Program-made: the position numbers and the translations under genes | Part shown: positions 22,155 through 32,277 of the stretch, in pieces | How the letters are laid out: every line of letters starts with the position of its first letter | Numbering within the stretch: position 1 is the stretch's first letter | Notes under the pieces: model-generated | The model's input: the letters and a program-made list of their open reading frames with translations, nothing else | What the model was told of the DNA's origin: nothing | Databases searched by the model: none | Assembly: GCA_007182875.1 (NCBI GenBank) | Contig: AP019514.1 | Span: forward strand, 1-64,000 | DNA from: Vreelandella sulfidaeris | Lineage (GTDB): Bacteria; Pseudomonadota; Gammaproteobacteria; Pseudomonadales; Halomonadaceae | Direction: 5' to 3' | DNA: 64,000 nucleotides

Positions 22155-23252
22155 GAAGCCCTCTCTGCCTGTTCAGCCTAACCACATTGCCATTTTGCGC
22201 CTCTCCGCCCTGGGAGATGTGTGCAATCTCGTGCCCACGGTGCGGGCGTTGCAGCGCCAATGGCCCGACGCGCGCATTACCTGGATTATTGGTAAGGGGG
22301 GAGCACAGTCTACTGGCGGGGCTTTCCGGGGTCGAGTTCATTGTTTACGACAAAGCGACCGGGATTGCCGGTATGCGTGCGCTCTGGCGACAGCTCGCCG
22401 ATACGCGCTTCGATGTACTGCTGCATATGCAGCAGGCCATCCGGGCCAGCCTACTGTCGCTCGGGTTGAAGGCCAACGTGCGTGTGGGCTATGACAAAGC
22501 ACGTGCCAAAGATGCCCAGCACTGGTTCACCCAGTACCAGCTCGCGCCGCATCCTAATGCTCATGTGCTGGAGTCCTTTATGGACTTCGCCCGGGTGCTC
22601 GGGGTCGAGGATAACCGCTTGGAATGGGGTTTGCCGGTGACGGACACGGCACGCAATGAAGCACAGGTCATCAGTGGTGAAGCACCTTACCTAGTGATCA
22701 ACCCCTGCAGCAATGTACGTCTGCGTAACTTTCGCAACTGGTCGGTAGAAGGTTATGCCAGCGTGATTGAGCACGCGTGGGTGCAGTACGGCCTCAAAAG
22801 CGTGCTGACCGGAGGCGGTAGCGCCCTGGAGCGTGAAATTGGCGATCAAATTGAAGCGCTCTGCCAACCTGGCAGTGTGATTAACGCGATCGGTGGAACC
22901 TCTCTAAAAGGTGTATTGGCGCTAATTGACCAAGCCCAAGCGGTGATAGCACCTGATACCGGGCCTATTCATATGGCCAACGCCATGGGCACCCCGGCAT
23001 TGGGGCTCTATGCGTCGACCAACCCCCAGCGCGCCGCGCCCTATTTGTGGCGTGAGTTTGCGGTCAACGCCTATCCCGAGGCGGTACGCACCTATCTGCA
23101 TAAATCGGTCGATGAGGGTAAGTTGGGGGCAGCGGGTACGCCACCCCAGCGCCATGATGCTAATTAAAGCCGACGACGTTATCGCCAAGCTAGATGCACT
23201 GCTGGCGCATACTACTTCAAACGCCAGCCCAAGGAGCATCGATGAAAATTGA
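22153..23252 (+). CDS. waaC: Lipopolysaccharide heptosyltransferase I (WaaC/OpsX, two frameshifts)
   Basis: GT9 enzyme adding the first heptose to Kdo. The ATG at 22153 gives [23 protein letters not shown], the family N-terminus. The C-terminal domain has [17 protein letters not shown] and the donor site [26 protein letters not shown]. Frame breaks: near 22300 (an extra G in GGGGGG) and near 23120 (an extra G). After the second correction the end is [13 protein letters not shown]...ASPRSIDEN, stopping at 23252, matching the conserved C-terminus; the uncorrected frame stops at 23167. The stop overlaps the hldE start by 11 bases. Confidence 0.92.
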
Positions 23253-24672
23253 TTTAACCGCCTTAGAGAATGCCCGCGTGCTGGTCGTAGGGGACGTGAT
23301 GTTGGACCGTTACTGGCATGGCGGTACCTCGCGTATATCACCTGAAGCACCCGTGCCGGTGGTACGTGTGGAAGATGTTGAAGACCGTCCAGGCGGCGCG
23401 GCCAACGTGGCGCTAAATATTACCTCACTGGGGGCCCAAGCTGTGCTCGGGGGCCTGATCGGTACTGATGAAAATGCACATATTTTACAAGCCAGCTTAA
23501 CTGCTTCAGGAGTAAGTACTCACTTTCAGCGCAGCACCGAAATACCCACAATCACTAAGCTTCGTGTGATGAGCCGCAACCAGCAATTGCTGCGCCTGGA
23601 TTTCGAGCAACATTTGGACAGTGTCGATACTTGTGAGCTCGTGGCCCAGGTCGAAAAGGTACTACCCGAGTGCGACGTGTTGATTCTTTCCGACTACGGC
23701 AAAGGCACGCTGAACCAAGTCGAGAACCTAATTGCCAGCGCACGAGCCCAGGGCAAACGGGTATTGATTGACCCGAAGGGGCAAGATTTCAGCAAATACC
23801 GTGGGGCGAGTTTAATCACTCCCAATTTGACTGAATTTGAAACGGTAGTCGGCCCCTGTGCCACCGATGCTGAACTATCCAGCCGGGGCGAAGCGCTGCG
23901 CGCTGAACTGGAACTGGAAGCGCTACTCATTACTCGCAGCGAAAAAGGTATGACGCTGATACGCGAAGGGCACGCGCCGCTGCACTTACCTACCCGTGCT
24001 CAGGAAGTCTTCGATGTCACCGGGGCGGGGGACACTGTTATTGGCCTAATGGGGTTGGCATTAGCGTCGGGTCATGCCTTTCCTGAAGCAATGATGCTAG
24101 CGAACCTGGGTGCAGGACTGGTAGTAGCCAAGCCGGGCACGGCCACGCTCTCGATCGCTGAACTCTATACGGCGCTACACGGCGATAAGCTGGCCGAGTT
24201 TGGCGTGATTGAGCCGAATATATTGATTGAGGCGGTGCGGGCTGCTCAACTGCGTGGTGAACGGGTGGTGATGACCAACGGCTGTTTCGATATTTTGCAT
24301 GCGGGCCATGTCGCCTACCTGGAGCAGGCCAAACGCCTGGGTGATCGTTTGATTGTCGCGGTAAACGATGACGCCTCCATTGGCCGCCTAAAAGGGCCTA
24401 AGCGGCCAATCAATCCGTTAAACCGGCGTATGCAAGTATTGGCAGGGTTGGGCGCTGTCGACTGGGTGGTACCGTTCAGTGATGACACTCCCCAAGCGCT
24501 GATCGAAGCGGTATTACCGGATATTTTAGTCAAAGGGGGAGATTACCGGCCCGAAGATATCGCCGGCGGCGCGGCGGTTATCGCTAATGGTGGCGAAGTT
24601 AAAGTGCTGGGCTTTGAGGATGGCGTGTCAACGTCGGCGATGATTAGCTCCATCCTGGATCGCGAACGCTAA
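23242..24672 (+). CDS. hldE: Bifunctional heptose 7-phosphate kinase / heptose 1-phosphate adenylyltransferase HldE
   Basis: Intact 476-residue bifunctional enzyme that phosphorylates heptose 7-phosphate and later adenylylates heptose 1-phosphate, flanking the GmhB step. The ATG at 23242 has AAGGAG upstream. The ribokinase-type N-terminal domain (about 1-320) has [20 protein letters not shown] and the anion hole [11 protein letters not shown]. The C-terminal nucleotidyltransferase domain has [16 protein letters not shown] with its HXGH motif and LVKGGDY. It overlaps waaC upstream and waaA downstream (TAATG), so the three are probably co-transcribed. Confidence 0.96.
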   Translation: MKIDLTALENARVLVVGDVMLDRYWHGGTSRISPEAPVPVVRVEDVEDRPGGAANVALNITSLGAQAVLGGLIGTDENAHILQASLTASGVSTHFQRSTEIPTITKLRVMSRNQQLLRLDFEQHLDSVDTCELVAQVEKVLPECDVLILSDYGKGTLNQVENLIASARAQGKRVLIDPKGQDFSKYRGASLITPNLTEFETVVGPCATDAELSSRGEALRAELELEALLITRSEKGMTLIREGHAPLHLPTRAQEVFDVTGAGDTVIGLMGLALASGHAFPEAMMLANLGAGLVVAKPGTATLSIAELYTALHGDKLAEFGVIEPNILIEAVRAAQLRGERVVMTNGCFDILHAGHVAYLEQAKRLGDRLIVAVNDDASIGRLKGPKRPINPLNRRMQVLAGLGAVDWVVPFSDDTPQALIEAVLPDILVKGGDYRPEDIAGGAAVIANGGEVKVLGFEDGVSTSAMISSILDRER

Positions 24673-25964
24673 TGGCTTCACCTACTTGGCCTCGGCTTGC
24701 CTATTCAGCGGCGCTTTATGCGCTCTCACCGCTGATTGGCTGGCGTATTTGGCGTGAGCAGGTGCCCACTTACTCGCGATTACAGCGGCTGGGGATACGC
24801 CTTGAGCCATTGCCTGAAGCACCACGCATTTGGCTGCACTGCGCCTCGGTGGGAGAAGTGCGCGCCGCTCGACCACTGATCGAAGGGCTATTAGCAAGTT
24901 ATCCCGCGCATAGTCTGCTGATTACCACTATGACCGCTACCGGTGCCCAACAGTCCCATTCAATCATCAACGAACAAGCCGCAGCTGACCAAGCCAGGCT
25001 AAGCCATCGTTTTCTACCGCTGGATTTCCCTGGTGCTGCCAAGCGCTTTTTACGCAGCGTTCAGCCCGAACTCGCGATCCTGTTTGAAACCGAGCTGTGG
25101 CCCAACCTGATTCACGCCTGTCGCCAGCAGGGGAGTGCCCGTGGCGATCGTGAATGGGCGCTTATCGCCCCGTGCCTTTAAACGTTACCAACGCTTATGG
25201 TCGTTGATGGCCAGTACGCTTGCTGATATTAGCTGGCTAGCCGCTAAATCAACGGCAGATGCCGAGCGCTTTAAAGCCCTTGGGAGCCGCGCGGAAATGA
25301 CTAGCACGGTCGGCTCGCTTAAATTTGAGATAGCCAGCCAAAACAGTAATCTCAAAGAGGGTGAGCGCTTACATCAAGAATGGGGTGAGCGGCCGGTCTG
25401 GGTGGCGGGGTCCACCCGAGATGGTGAAGAAGCGCTGTTGCTCAAGGCCCATCGCCAAGTACTTGCGCGCTACCCTAATGCGCTGCTGGTGCTAGTGCCG
25501 CGCCATCCTCAGCGCTTTGATGAGGTAGCGAAGCTTTGCAACATTGAAGGCTGGACATTAAGTCGCCGTAGCCAGCAGCAGTCGGTGACGGCGCAAACTC
25601 AGGTTTACCTAGGAGATACGCTAGGTGAGTTGGCAGCGCTTTATGCAGCAGGCAGTGTGGCCTTTGTTGGTGGCAGTCTCGTGTCATTGGGGGGCACAAT
25701 GTGCTTGAACCGGCTGCGTTAGGGGAGGCCGGTACTTAGCGGCTCTTCGATTGAGAACTTTGCCGATGTGGTTGAGCCGCTGCAAGCGGTAGGTTCGCTA
25801 ACCTTGGTCGATAGCCCGGACGCCCTGGCAGATGCCTTGATAGGCTACTTTGCCGCCCCAGGAAAAGCCTACCAAGCGGGGCGAGCAGGGCGCGCAGCGA
25901 TTGAAACCCAAAAGGTGCCCTGGCCCGAACGCTGACTGGCTTGGCGGGACTGTTGCCCACGTAA
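24672..25964 (+). CDS. waaA: 3-deoxy-D-manno-octulosonic acid transferase WaaA (frameshifted)
   Basis: Inner-membrane GT30 enzyme that transfers Kdo from CMP-Kdo to lipid A precursor. The ATG overlaps the hldE stop. An N-terminal membrane anchor precedes WLHCASVGEVRAARPLI, ILFETELWPNLI and, in the C-terminal domain, WVAGSTRDGEEALLLKAH, VPRHPQRF and AFVGGSLVSLGGHNVLEPAALG. Corrected length is about 430 residues. Indels lie near 25133, 25697, 25733 and 25912. KdkA nearby fits a mono-Kdo core. The convergent neighbour is rpiA. Confidence 0.93.
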
Positions 25965-25987
25965 CGCAGCGCCTTTACTGCGCCGTT

Positions 25988-26662
25988 TTATGAAGTCGCT
26001 ATGCGCTCAACGCCGTCACTTTTACCTAACAGAAGAATATCGGCGCCTCGGGCGGCAAACAGGCCATTGGTGACCACTCCGACGATAGCGTTGATACGCG
26101 CTTCCATGGCCACCGGGTCTGCGATCATAAATTCATAGCAGTCGATAATTTGGTTGCCATTGTCGGTGACCACACCCTGGCGGTAAACCGGCTCCGCTCC
26201 TAGGGCCACTAATTCGCGGGCAACATAAGAGCGTGCCATGGGAATCACTTCTACCGGCAGTGGAAAATGACCTAGCTGAGACACGTACTTTGAGCCATCA
26301 GCGATGCAAATAAAACGCTCGGCGCAGGCCGCCACGATCTTTTCGCGGGTGAGCGCTGCTCCACCGCCTTTAATCATATGTAAGTTAGCATTTACTTCGT
26401 CTGCGCCATCTATATAAAAAGGCACGGTGCCGACACTGTTGAGCTCAAAACCTCGATGCCCAAGGCTTCAAGGCGCTTGGCGCTTGCTTTCTGAACTGGC
26501 CACGGCGCCTTTAAACAAATGGCGCAGTGGCCCCAGGCGATCGATAAACAGGTTGGCCGTTGAGCCTGTACCAATACCTAAGATGGTATCCTTTTCCAGC
26601 GTTGATTTGATTTCTGCAATGGCGGCATCCGCCACGGCGGCTTTCAGTTCATCCTGGTTCAT
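25988..26662 (-). CDS. rpiA: Ribose-5-phosphate isomerase A (frameshifted)
   Basis: Interconverts ribose 5-phosphate and ribulose 5-phosphate in the pentose phosphate pathway. The start [14 protein letters not shown] is at 26662. Motifs: [14 protein letters not shown] near residue 30, [28 protein letters not shown] with catalytic Asp and Lys residues, and [11 protein letters not shown]. Corrected length is about 223 residues. The frame breaks near 26490 and 26455. It diverges from ilvA across a 140-base gap that holds an inverted repeat. Confidence 0.93.
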
Positions 26663-26708
26663 AAAGTGTCAGCCTAGTGAGTCAGTCTAGTGTGAGTCAG
26701 AAAGAGTT

Positions 26709-26740
26709 AGTGGCGCTAGTATAACGACCTAGACGCCACT
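26709..26740. promoter_or_regulatory. Inverted repeat between rpiA and ilvA
   Basis: AGTGGCGCTAG (26709-26719) pairs with CTAGACGCCACT (26729-26740) with one bulged A. The nine-base spacer TATAACGAC gives a TATACT-like -10 on the minus strand for rpiA. It could be an operator or a leader hairpin. Only the symmetry is certain. Confidence 0.45.
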
Positions 26741-26802
26741 AGGCGTAATCTGCTACCAATAAAAGCTTTTGTCCGTTCACGTTCTTCCCTTGGGATACCC
26801 GC

Positions 26803-28314
26803 ATGCTCGAAGCAACCGTCAAAAAGATCCTCCAAGCCCGTGTATATGAAGCCGCTTGTGAGACCCCGATTTCCCCCTGCCCCCTTTTTGTCGCGTCGTT
26901 TCAACAACCAGATTTTGATCAAGCGCGAAGATCTGCAACCGGTGTTTTCATTCAAAATCCGTGGCGCTTATAACAAAATGGCGCAGCTCAGCCAGGCGCA
27001 AAAGACAAAGGCGTGATCGCCGCTTCCGCCGGTAACCACGCTCAAGGCTTGGCAATGGCCGCTAAACTGATGGGCGTCAAAGCCGTTATCGTAATGCCCA
27101 GAATTACGCCGGATATCAAAGTGCAGGCGGTGCGTGCTCGGGGAGCAAAGGTCATCCTTAAAGGCGATGCCTTTGCTGCTGCTGCCGAGCATGCCCAAGA
27201 GTTAATTAAAGAGCACGGCTATACCTATATTCCGCCATTTGACGATATTGACGTGGTGGCGGGTCAAGGCACCATCGGCGTGGAAATCCTGCGCCAGCAC
27301 GCGGGGCGGCTAGATGCCATTTTGTGCCAGTGGGCGGCGGTGGATTGATTGCAGGGGTGGCAGCCTACGTTAAATACCTGCGTCCGGATATCAAAGTCAT
27401 CGGGGTAGAAGCGGAAGACAGCGCCTGCCTCAAAGCGGCGCTGGAAGCCGGTGAGCGAGTGGTGCTTGACCAAGTGGGTGTGTTTGCCGAAGGTGTCGCG
27501 GTCGCGCAGATTGGCGAAGTGCCGTTTTCACTGATTCAAGGCCTCATCGATGAAGTGATTACCGTCAATACCGATGAAATGTGCGCAGCGGTCAAAGATA
27601 TTTTCGAGGATACCCGTGCGGTGGCGGAAACCTCTGGCGCGCTCTCGCTCGCAGGGCTGAAAAATATATTCAGCAGACCGGCGCTGAAGGCGAGACGCTG
27701 CTGTGCATTAATTCGGGGGCAAATACCAACTTTGATCGCCTGCAGCATATCGCTGAGCGCACGGAGCTGGGCGAACAGCGTGAGGCCATTTTGGCGGTAA
27801 CGATCGCCGAGAAACCCGGCAGCTTTAAAAGTTCTGCCGAACGCTGGGTAAGCGCATGGTGACTGAGTTTAGCTATCGCTATGCCGATAACAGCGAAGCG
27901 CATATCTATGTCGGTGTTCAGGTCAAGCCCGGTGGTGAAGACCGCCAAGCCGTGATTGATAAGCTGCGTGAGGGTGGCTATCAAGTGGAAGACCTTACCG
28001 ATAATGAATTGGCGAAGCTGCATATTCGCCACCTAAGTGGCGGTCGCCCCAGCGAGCGTTTTGAAGAAGAGGTGTATCGCTTTGAGTTCCCCGAACGCCC
28101 GGGCGCGTTAATGAATTTTTTAACGCAACTACCCCACGACTGGAATATTTCGTTGTTCCATTATCGCAATCACGGTGCTGCGTATGGTCGGGTACTGGTG
28201 GGCATGCAAGTGCCGAATGGTGATCGCACTCATGTCGCTGAGTACTTAGACGCTATTGGCTACCGCTACTGGCGTGAAAGCGATAACCCGGCTTATCGAC
28301 TGTTCATGGCGTAG
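26803..28314 (+). CDS. ilvA: Threonine ammonia-lyase IlvA, biosynthetic (frameshifted)
   Basis: PLP enzyme deaminating threonine to 2-oxobutanoate, the first step to isoleucine. The ATG at 26803 gives [18 protein letters not shown]. Motifs: PLP lysine in [34 protein letters not shown] and the phosphate loop [13 protein letters not shown]. Two C-terminal ACT-like regulatory repeats follow (one around [14 protein letters not shown], one around [13 protein letters not shown]), indicating the isoleucine-inhibited type. Corrected length is about 504 residues, normal. Indels lie near 26878, 27000, 27330, 27665 and 27845. Confidence 0.94.
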
Positions 28315-28561
28315 TACTGGCAGGCGTGAGTAAAACCCTGTGTGTAAGTGGTTGCTTACTCTGGATGCCAGAGCAGTCAGTAACATAACGTTACTAAAAT
28401 GTTTAAAATGAGACTGGAAAATGCCGTTCAAGGTGTTGTCAGGAATGGCCTTCACGCCCTATAGTCGTGAGCGGAAATAATCAAATCCTCCATCTCTTTG
28501 CGATAGCTAAAGATGGTAGATTTAACACATTCGGCAACGGCAAAGGTGTTGGAGAAGCGGC

Positions 28562-28660
28562 ATGCGGCGTAAGAAGCCTGATATGGTAATGGCGTTGTTG
28601 GTGGTATTTGCATTAGGGGTGCTCGCCACCGGTTATGCGCAGGCGTTGTCGGGAAGTTAA
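28562..28660 (+). CDS. Small single-span membrane protein, 32 residues
   Basis: ATG at 28562 with GGAG ten bases upstream and TAA at 28658. The product begins MRRKKPDMVMALLVVF, so a short, strongly basic N-terminus precedes one hydrophobic segment (about residues 8-26), then a short tail QALSGS. The positive-inside rule places the N-terminus in the cytoplasm. An intrinsic terminator 57 bases downstream supports a transcribed unit. I do not recognise the family. It could be a membrane-complex accessory peptide; function unknown. Confidence 0.6.
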   Translation: MRRKKPDMVMALLVVFALGVLATGYAQALSGS

Positions 28661-28717
28661 TCCCAACAATTAAGCTGCTGCAACGCTGTTAACCCGGCTG
28701 ACAGATATCAGATGAGA

Positions 28718-28749
28718 GGGCTGATCCTTTATGGGCTCGGCCCTTTTTA
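28718..28749 (+). terminator. Intrinsic terminator after the 32-residue gene
   Basis: GGGCTGA (28718-28724) pairs with TCGGCCC (one G-T pair) ending at 28743, followed by TTTTT. It probably ends the transcript of the small membrane protein. Confidence 0.7.
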
Positions 28750-28756
28750 TGGCCAA

Positions 28757-28808
28757 TTTTTAAGGACAGTTTTTAAGAACAGTTTTTAAGAACAGTTTTT
28801 AAGAACAA
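28757..28808. repeat. Four tandem 13-bp repeats
   Basis: Unit TTTTTAAGAACAG occurs four times head to tail (28757, 28770, 28783, 28796). The first copy has one substitution (AAGGACAG) and the last ends AAC. The array stops exactly at the fthC stop codon. The copies are nearly identical, consistent with recent slippage. The T5 tracts might also help termination of the preceding hairpin. Confidence 0.9.
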
Positions 28809-29424
28809 CTATTGGCGGCGTACATAACCTTGATCACTGACCACTACTTGCAAGGGTACATCCCACGGTTCAACAGGCAAAGAAGCCACCTGCTGGCAGG
28901 CATGAGCGACACCGATCAGCGTAGGCGCTGGGCCGGGGCGGTGCATGAACGCCAAACTACGGTCGTAAAAACCGCCACCCATGCCCATACGGTTAGCGCT
29001 ATTATCAAAGCCCACCAACGGCACAATCAGCGTATCTAGCGCCCACGCCGGTAGTCGGTTGCGTCGCTGAGCGCCAAAGCGTAAATCAGGCTCCCAAATA
29101 CCAAAGCGGTTTTTTTACCATTGGAGTGCCCGAGTGATAAGCGACAAACCAGAGCGCATTAGCGCTAAATGGTCGTAAGACAGGTAAATAGACCTCGACC
29201 TTACGCTTGCGCAGCCAGGGGAGGAGTGGCATCGGATCAATTTCACCGTTGACGGGCAGGTAGAGGCTTATGCGCCGTGCGCGGCGTATTTCAGGCAGGG
29301 TTTTTAATTGCTGACACAAGCGCTGGGCCGCAAGGCGCTGCTCATGCTGAGAAAGGGCTTGGCGTTGGCGACGCAAGGAGCGTCTTAACGCACGCTTGTC
29401 ATCGTCCTGATAGAGGCTTTCCAT
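28809..29424 (-). CDS. fthC: 5-formyltetrahydrofolate cyclo-ligase (YgfA family, frameshifted)
   Basis: ATP-dependent conversion of 5-formyl-THF to 5,10-methenyl-THF. The ATG at 29424 gives MESLYQDDDKRALRRSLRRQR. Motifs: RISLYLPVNGEID, PLVGFDNSANRMGMGGGFYDRSLA (family signature with GMGGGFYDR), and LPVEPWDVPL. Corrected length is about 205 residues. Indels lie near 29110 and 29045. Its place after ssrS and zapA is the classic gammaproteobacterial zapA-ssrS-ygfA arrangement; in E. coli 6S RNA and ygfA are co-transcribed. Confidence 0.9.
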
Positions 29425-29479
29425 GCATATGATCTCGCATATCCTATGTCCCCTCATAGCCGATGTTCTCGGATACGAG

Positions 29480-29666
29480 GTGTTCTCCAGAGTGCCGCTG
29501 CCGTTCTGGCCCTGAACCTACTGGTTCAGGTGGGTGGCCGCAGCCAGACCGTCAGGCTTTCCGACGCACGGACATGCACACGGGTCTGGCTAGCATTTGG
29601 CCCCCCTGGGTATTACGCATAGGCTCGAGGGACTATAACGACTGGCGCACACCCCAGAGAACTCCG
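29480..29666 (-). ncRNA. ssrS: 6S RNA
   Basis: The minus strand reads GTTCTCTGGGGTGTG at the 5' end and CACTCTGGAGAAC at the 3' end; these pair to close the long 6S hairpin. Inside are the conserved GTCCCTCGAGCC block and CACCTGAACCAGTAGGTTCAGG, matching the E. coli 6S layout. 6S RNA mimics an open promoter and sequesters sigma-70 RNA polymerase in stationary phase. The location between zapA and fthC is diagnostic. End positions are good to a few bases. Confidence 0.88.
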
Positions 29667-29756
29667 CCATCCTAACAGAGCGATGGCTAATGCCAAAGGG
29701 CTGGGTTAAAACGTTTGCAGAGCTTTTAGGGTATTTGCTGCGTATTCAAACAATGC

Positions 29757-30057
29757 CTAGGACTGGCGTGTTTTGGCCAGTGCGCGTTCAAGGCGATCAT
29801 TTAAACGGTTTAGGTTCTCTTCACCTGCCCGATGTTCATCCATGGCTTCAAGAAGCTCATGGGTGATATTGAGTGCGGCCATGATGGCAACACGTTCACT
29901 GCCCAGTACGCTGCTTTGGGCATTAATCCCCCTGCATAGCACGATCAAGATAGCGTGCGGCGCGGTCAAGCTTGGCTTCTTCGCCCGTGTCGCAAGCAAT
30001 AATGTAGCCGCGCCCTAACAGGGTTATTTCTTTGGTTGGCCGCTTGGCGTTACTCAT
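29757..30057 (-). CDS. zapA: Cell division protein ZapA (one frameshift)
   Basis: Small coiled-coil protein that cross-links FtsZ filaments. The ATG at 30057 (MSNAKRPTKEITLLGRGYIIAC) has GGAG upstream. The family N-terminal beta region is followed by SSVLGSERVAIMAALNITHELL and a C-terminal coiled coil (NLNRLNDRLERAL). Corrected length is about 99 residues. An extra G in a G run near 29932 breaks the frame. Diverges from the ygfB-like gene. Confidence 0.9.
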
Positions 30058-30245
30058 TAAAGACTCCAGCACGGGCCAGCAAGGGGCCCAATGCGTTAAC
30101 ATCACAGCATAGGAAGATAGGTATCGCCTCACTATAAGAGAGGCGCTTGTGCGCGGTCAACGCGCAAGCGCTGCGGCAGGCATCATTATCAACGCCCTAT
30201 CACTCCACGCCCAGTACAGTAAATGGAAACGAGGTTTTAACTACT

Positions 30246-30824
30246 ATGTCATTGATTGATGAGCGCCAGGATTTTTTCTGACGTCGCCGACGTTTTTCAC
30301 TGCACGGCAGCATGCAATCGCCGGCTTTCTTGGATGGCCGCTTGTGTGCCCTACTGGCACTGCGCGACGTAAGTGCAGAAGCCTGGTTAGACGAAGTCTG
30401 CCAGAGCCTAGGCGTCGAGCAGCCCCGCGACCCAGCCAGCGCCGAGCGCCTGCTGGGCTGGCGGCGGCAAACCTTAGAGGCGCTAAGCGCCAGCGACCTG
30501 GATTATATGCCGCTGCTACCCGACGAGCTGTTCTCGTTGGGCGAACAGGCGCAGGGCCTGAAGGAGTGGACGCTAGGCTTTATCGAAGTGGTCGATGAGG
30601 TCGCAGACAATGAACTGCGCGAGCGTTGGTCACAGGCTTTGCGCGAGGCACTTAGTGACCTGGAGGGGCTAGGCCGAATCGATACCGATATTGACGATAG
30701 CCCAGAAAATGAAAACGACCTATTTGCACTGACTGAGCATGCGCGCATGGCCGCTATGTTGCTGTATACCGAGCAACATCCCGGCATGCCGCAAGTCGAG
30801 CAAACCGACGCGCCCGTTCATTAA
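30246..30824 (+). CDS. UPF0149 (YgfB/YecA) family protein (frameshifted near start)
   Basis: About 191 residues after correction. The start ATG at 30246 gives MSLIDERQDF. Frames are disturbed around 30275-30300, after which SMQSPAFLDGRLCALLAL matches the SPAELHG-type opening of UPF0149 proteins. LGEQAQGLKEWTLGFI and the acidic segment DTDIDDSPENENDLF precede the C-terminal helix HARMAAMLLYTEQHP. In other gammaproteobacteria this gene stands between zapA and pepP, exactly as here. The biochemical role is not settled. Confidence 0.88.
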
Positions 30825-30844
30825 TCATGCTGCCAGGAGACGAC

Positions 30845-32184
30845 ATGTTGCCCGAGATGTTACCTCGCCCCCCGCCATCAGCGTGACGGAGTACCGGCAA
30901 CGCCGCGACGCCCTAATAGCCCAACTGCCGGATAATGCCGCCGTGGTGCTACCCGGCGCTGGGCTGATAACCCGCTCACGGGACAGTGAATTCGCCTTCC
31001 GGCAAAACAGCGATTTTTACTACCTGACCGGCATTCGTGAACCGGACGCCCTGCTGGTGCTGCTGCCTGGGCGTGCTGAAGGCGAAAGCGTAGTGTTTTG
31101 TCAGGATCGCGACCCTACCATGGAAGCGTGGACTGGTCGCCGACTAGGGGCAGCTGGGGTGGTGTGTGAACACGGCATCGACCAGGCATTTGAAAATAGT
31201 GAGCGCGACGAGCTGCTAGTTAACTTGCTTGCCGGTCGTGAACTGCTCTATTTACCGCTCGATAATGGCGAAGCAGTGGCAATGGCCGAAGAGGCCTTAA
31301 ACGATGCACAGGCAGGGATTCGACGCGGGCGGCCAGCGTTAAAAGGCTGGCTGGATATCAGCCCGTTGATACACGCCATGCGGCTGATCAAAAGCGACGC
31401 TGAGGTCGCTTTGCTGCGCCATGCGGCGCGAGTATCCGCCCGTGCTCATCGGCGTGCCATGCAGGTATCCCGCCCTGGGCTTAGCGAATTTCAGCTTCAG
31501 GCTGAACTAGAACATGAGTTTGTTTGGCAAGGGGCTAGCGGGCCAGCCTACAGTACTATCGTTGGGAGCGGTGCCAACGCCTGCGTGCTGCACTATATTG
31601 AAAACAGCGCGCCGTTGAGTGATGACGGCTTAGTGTTGATTGATGCGGGCGCCGAGTTTGAGCTGTATGCCGGTGACATCACCCGTACGTTTCCGGTCGC
31701 TGGACGATTTAGTGATGCGCAGCGGGCACTTTATCAAATAGTGCTTAACGCCCAGCAGCGCGCTGTTAGCGCCATTCAGCCCGGTGCTACTCTTGCTGAT
31801 ATCCATCAGGGTGTGGTGCATGATTTAACTGCTGGACTGATAGAGCTTGGCCTGCTGGAAGGCGACTTGCAGGCGCGCATCGACGATGAAAGTTATCGAC
31901 GCTTCTATTTGCATTCAACCTCACACTGGTTGGGGCTGGACGTACATGATGTTGGCATCTACCGACTGGATGAACAAACGCCTCTCCCTCTGGCGCCAGG
32001 CATGGTACTTACCGTAGAACCTGGCCTCTATATTCCGAACGATGACGATATTCCTGACGCCTATCAGGGTATTGGTATTCGTATTGAAGACAATATCGTC
32101 GTCACTAACGAAGGTCATGAAGTGCTGACTGCCGATGTGCCAAAACAAATTGCTGAAATCGAAGCATTAATGGCTAAAAAATAA
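30845..32184 (+). CDS. pepP: Xaa-Pro aminopeptidase PepP (one frameshift near start)
   Basis: Dimanganese M24B aminopeptidase removing N-terminal residues before proline. The ATG at 30845 has AGGAGA upstream. One C missing from the C run near 30875 shifts the frame; the corrected start reads MLPEMLPRPPAISVTEYRQRRD. Metal ligands: Asp in LVLIDAGAEF and YAGDITRTFP, His in HSTSHWLGLDVHD, Glu in TVEPGLYI and IGIRIEDNI. About 447 residues. It begins the pepP-ubiH-ubiI set. Confidence 0.94.
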
Positions 32185-32277
32185 CCAGCTTTTAGCAGGC
32201 TGTTTTTCTATTATGTAAATTACGTTACGAATTATAGATTGCCCCTAGGGCGTGGCGGCGATGAGAGGGAGAAGCCG

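Noticed and set aside
28757..28808. Repeat array as a possible CRISPR
   Set aside because: Units are 13 bp, directly adjacent with no spacers, and no cas genes are near.
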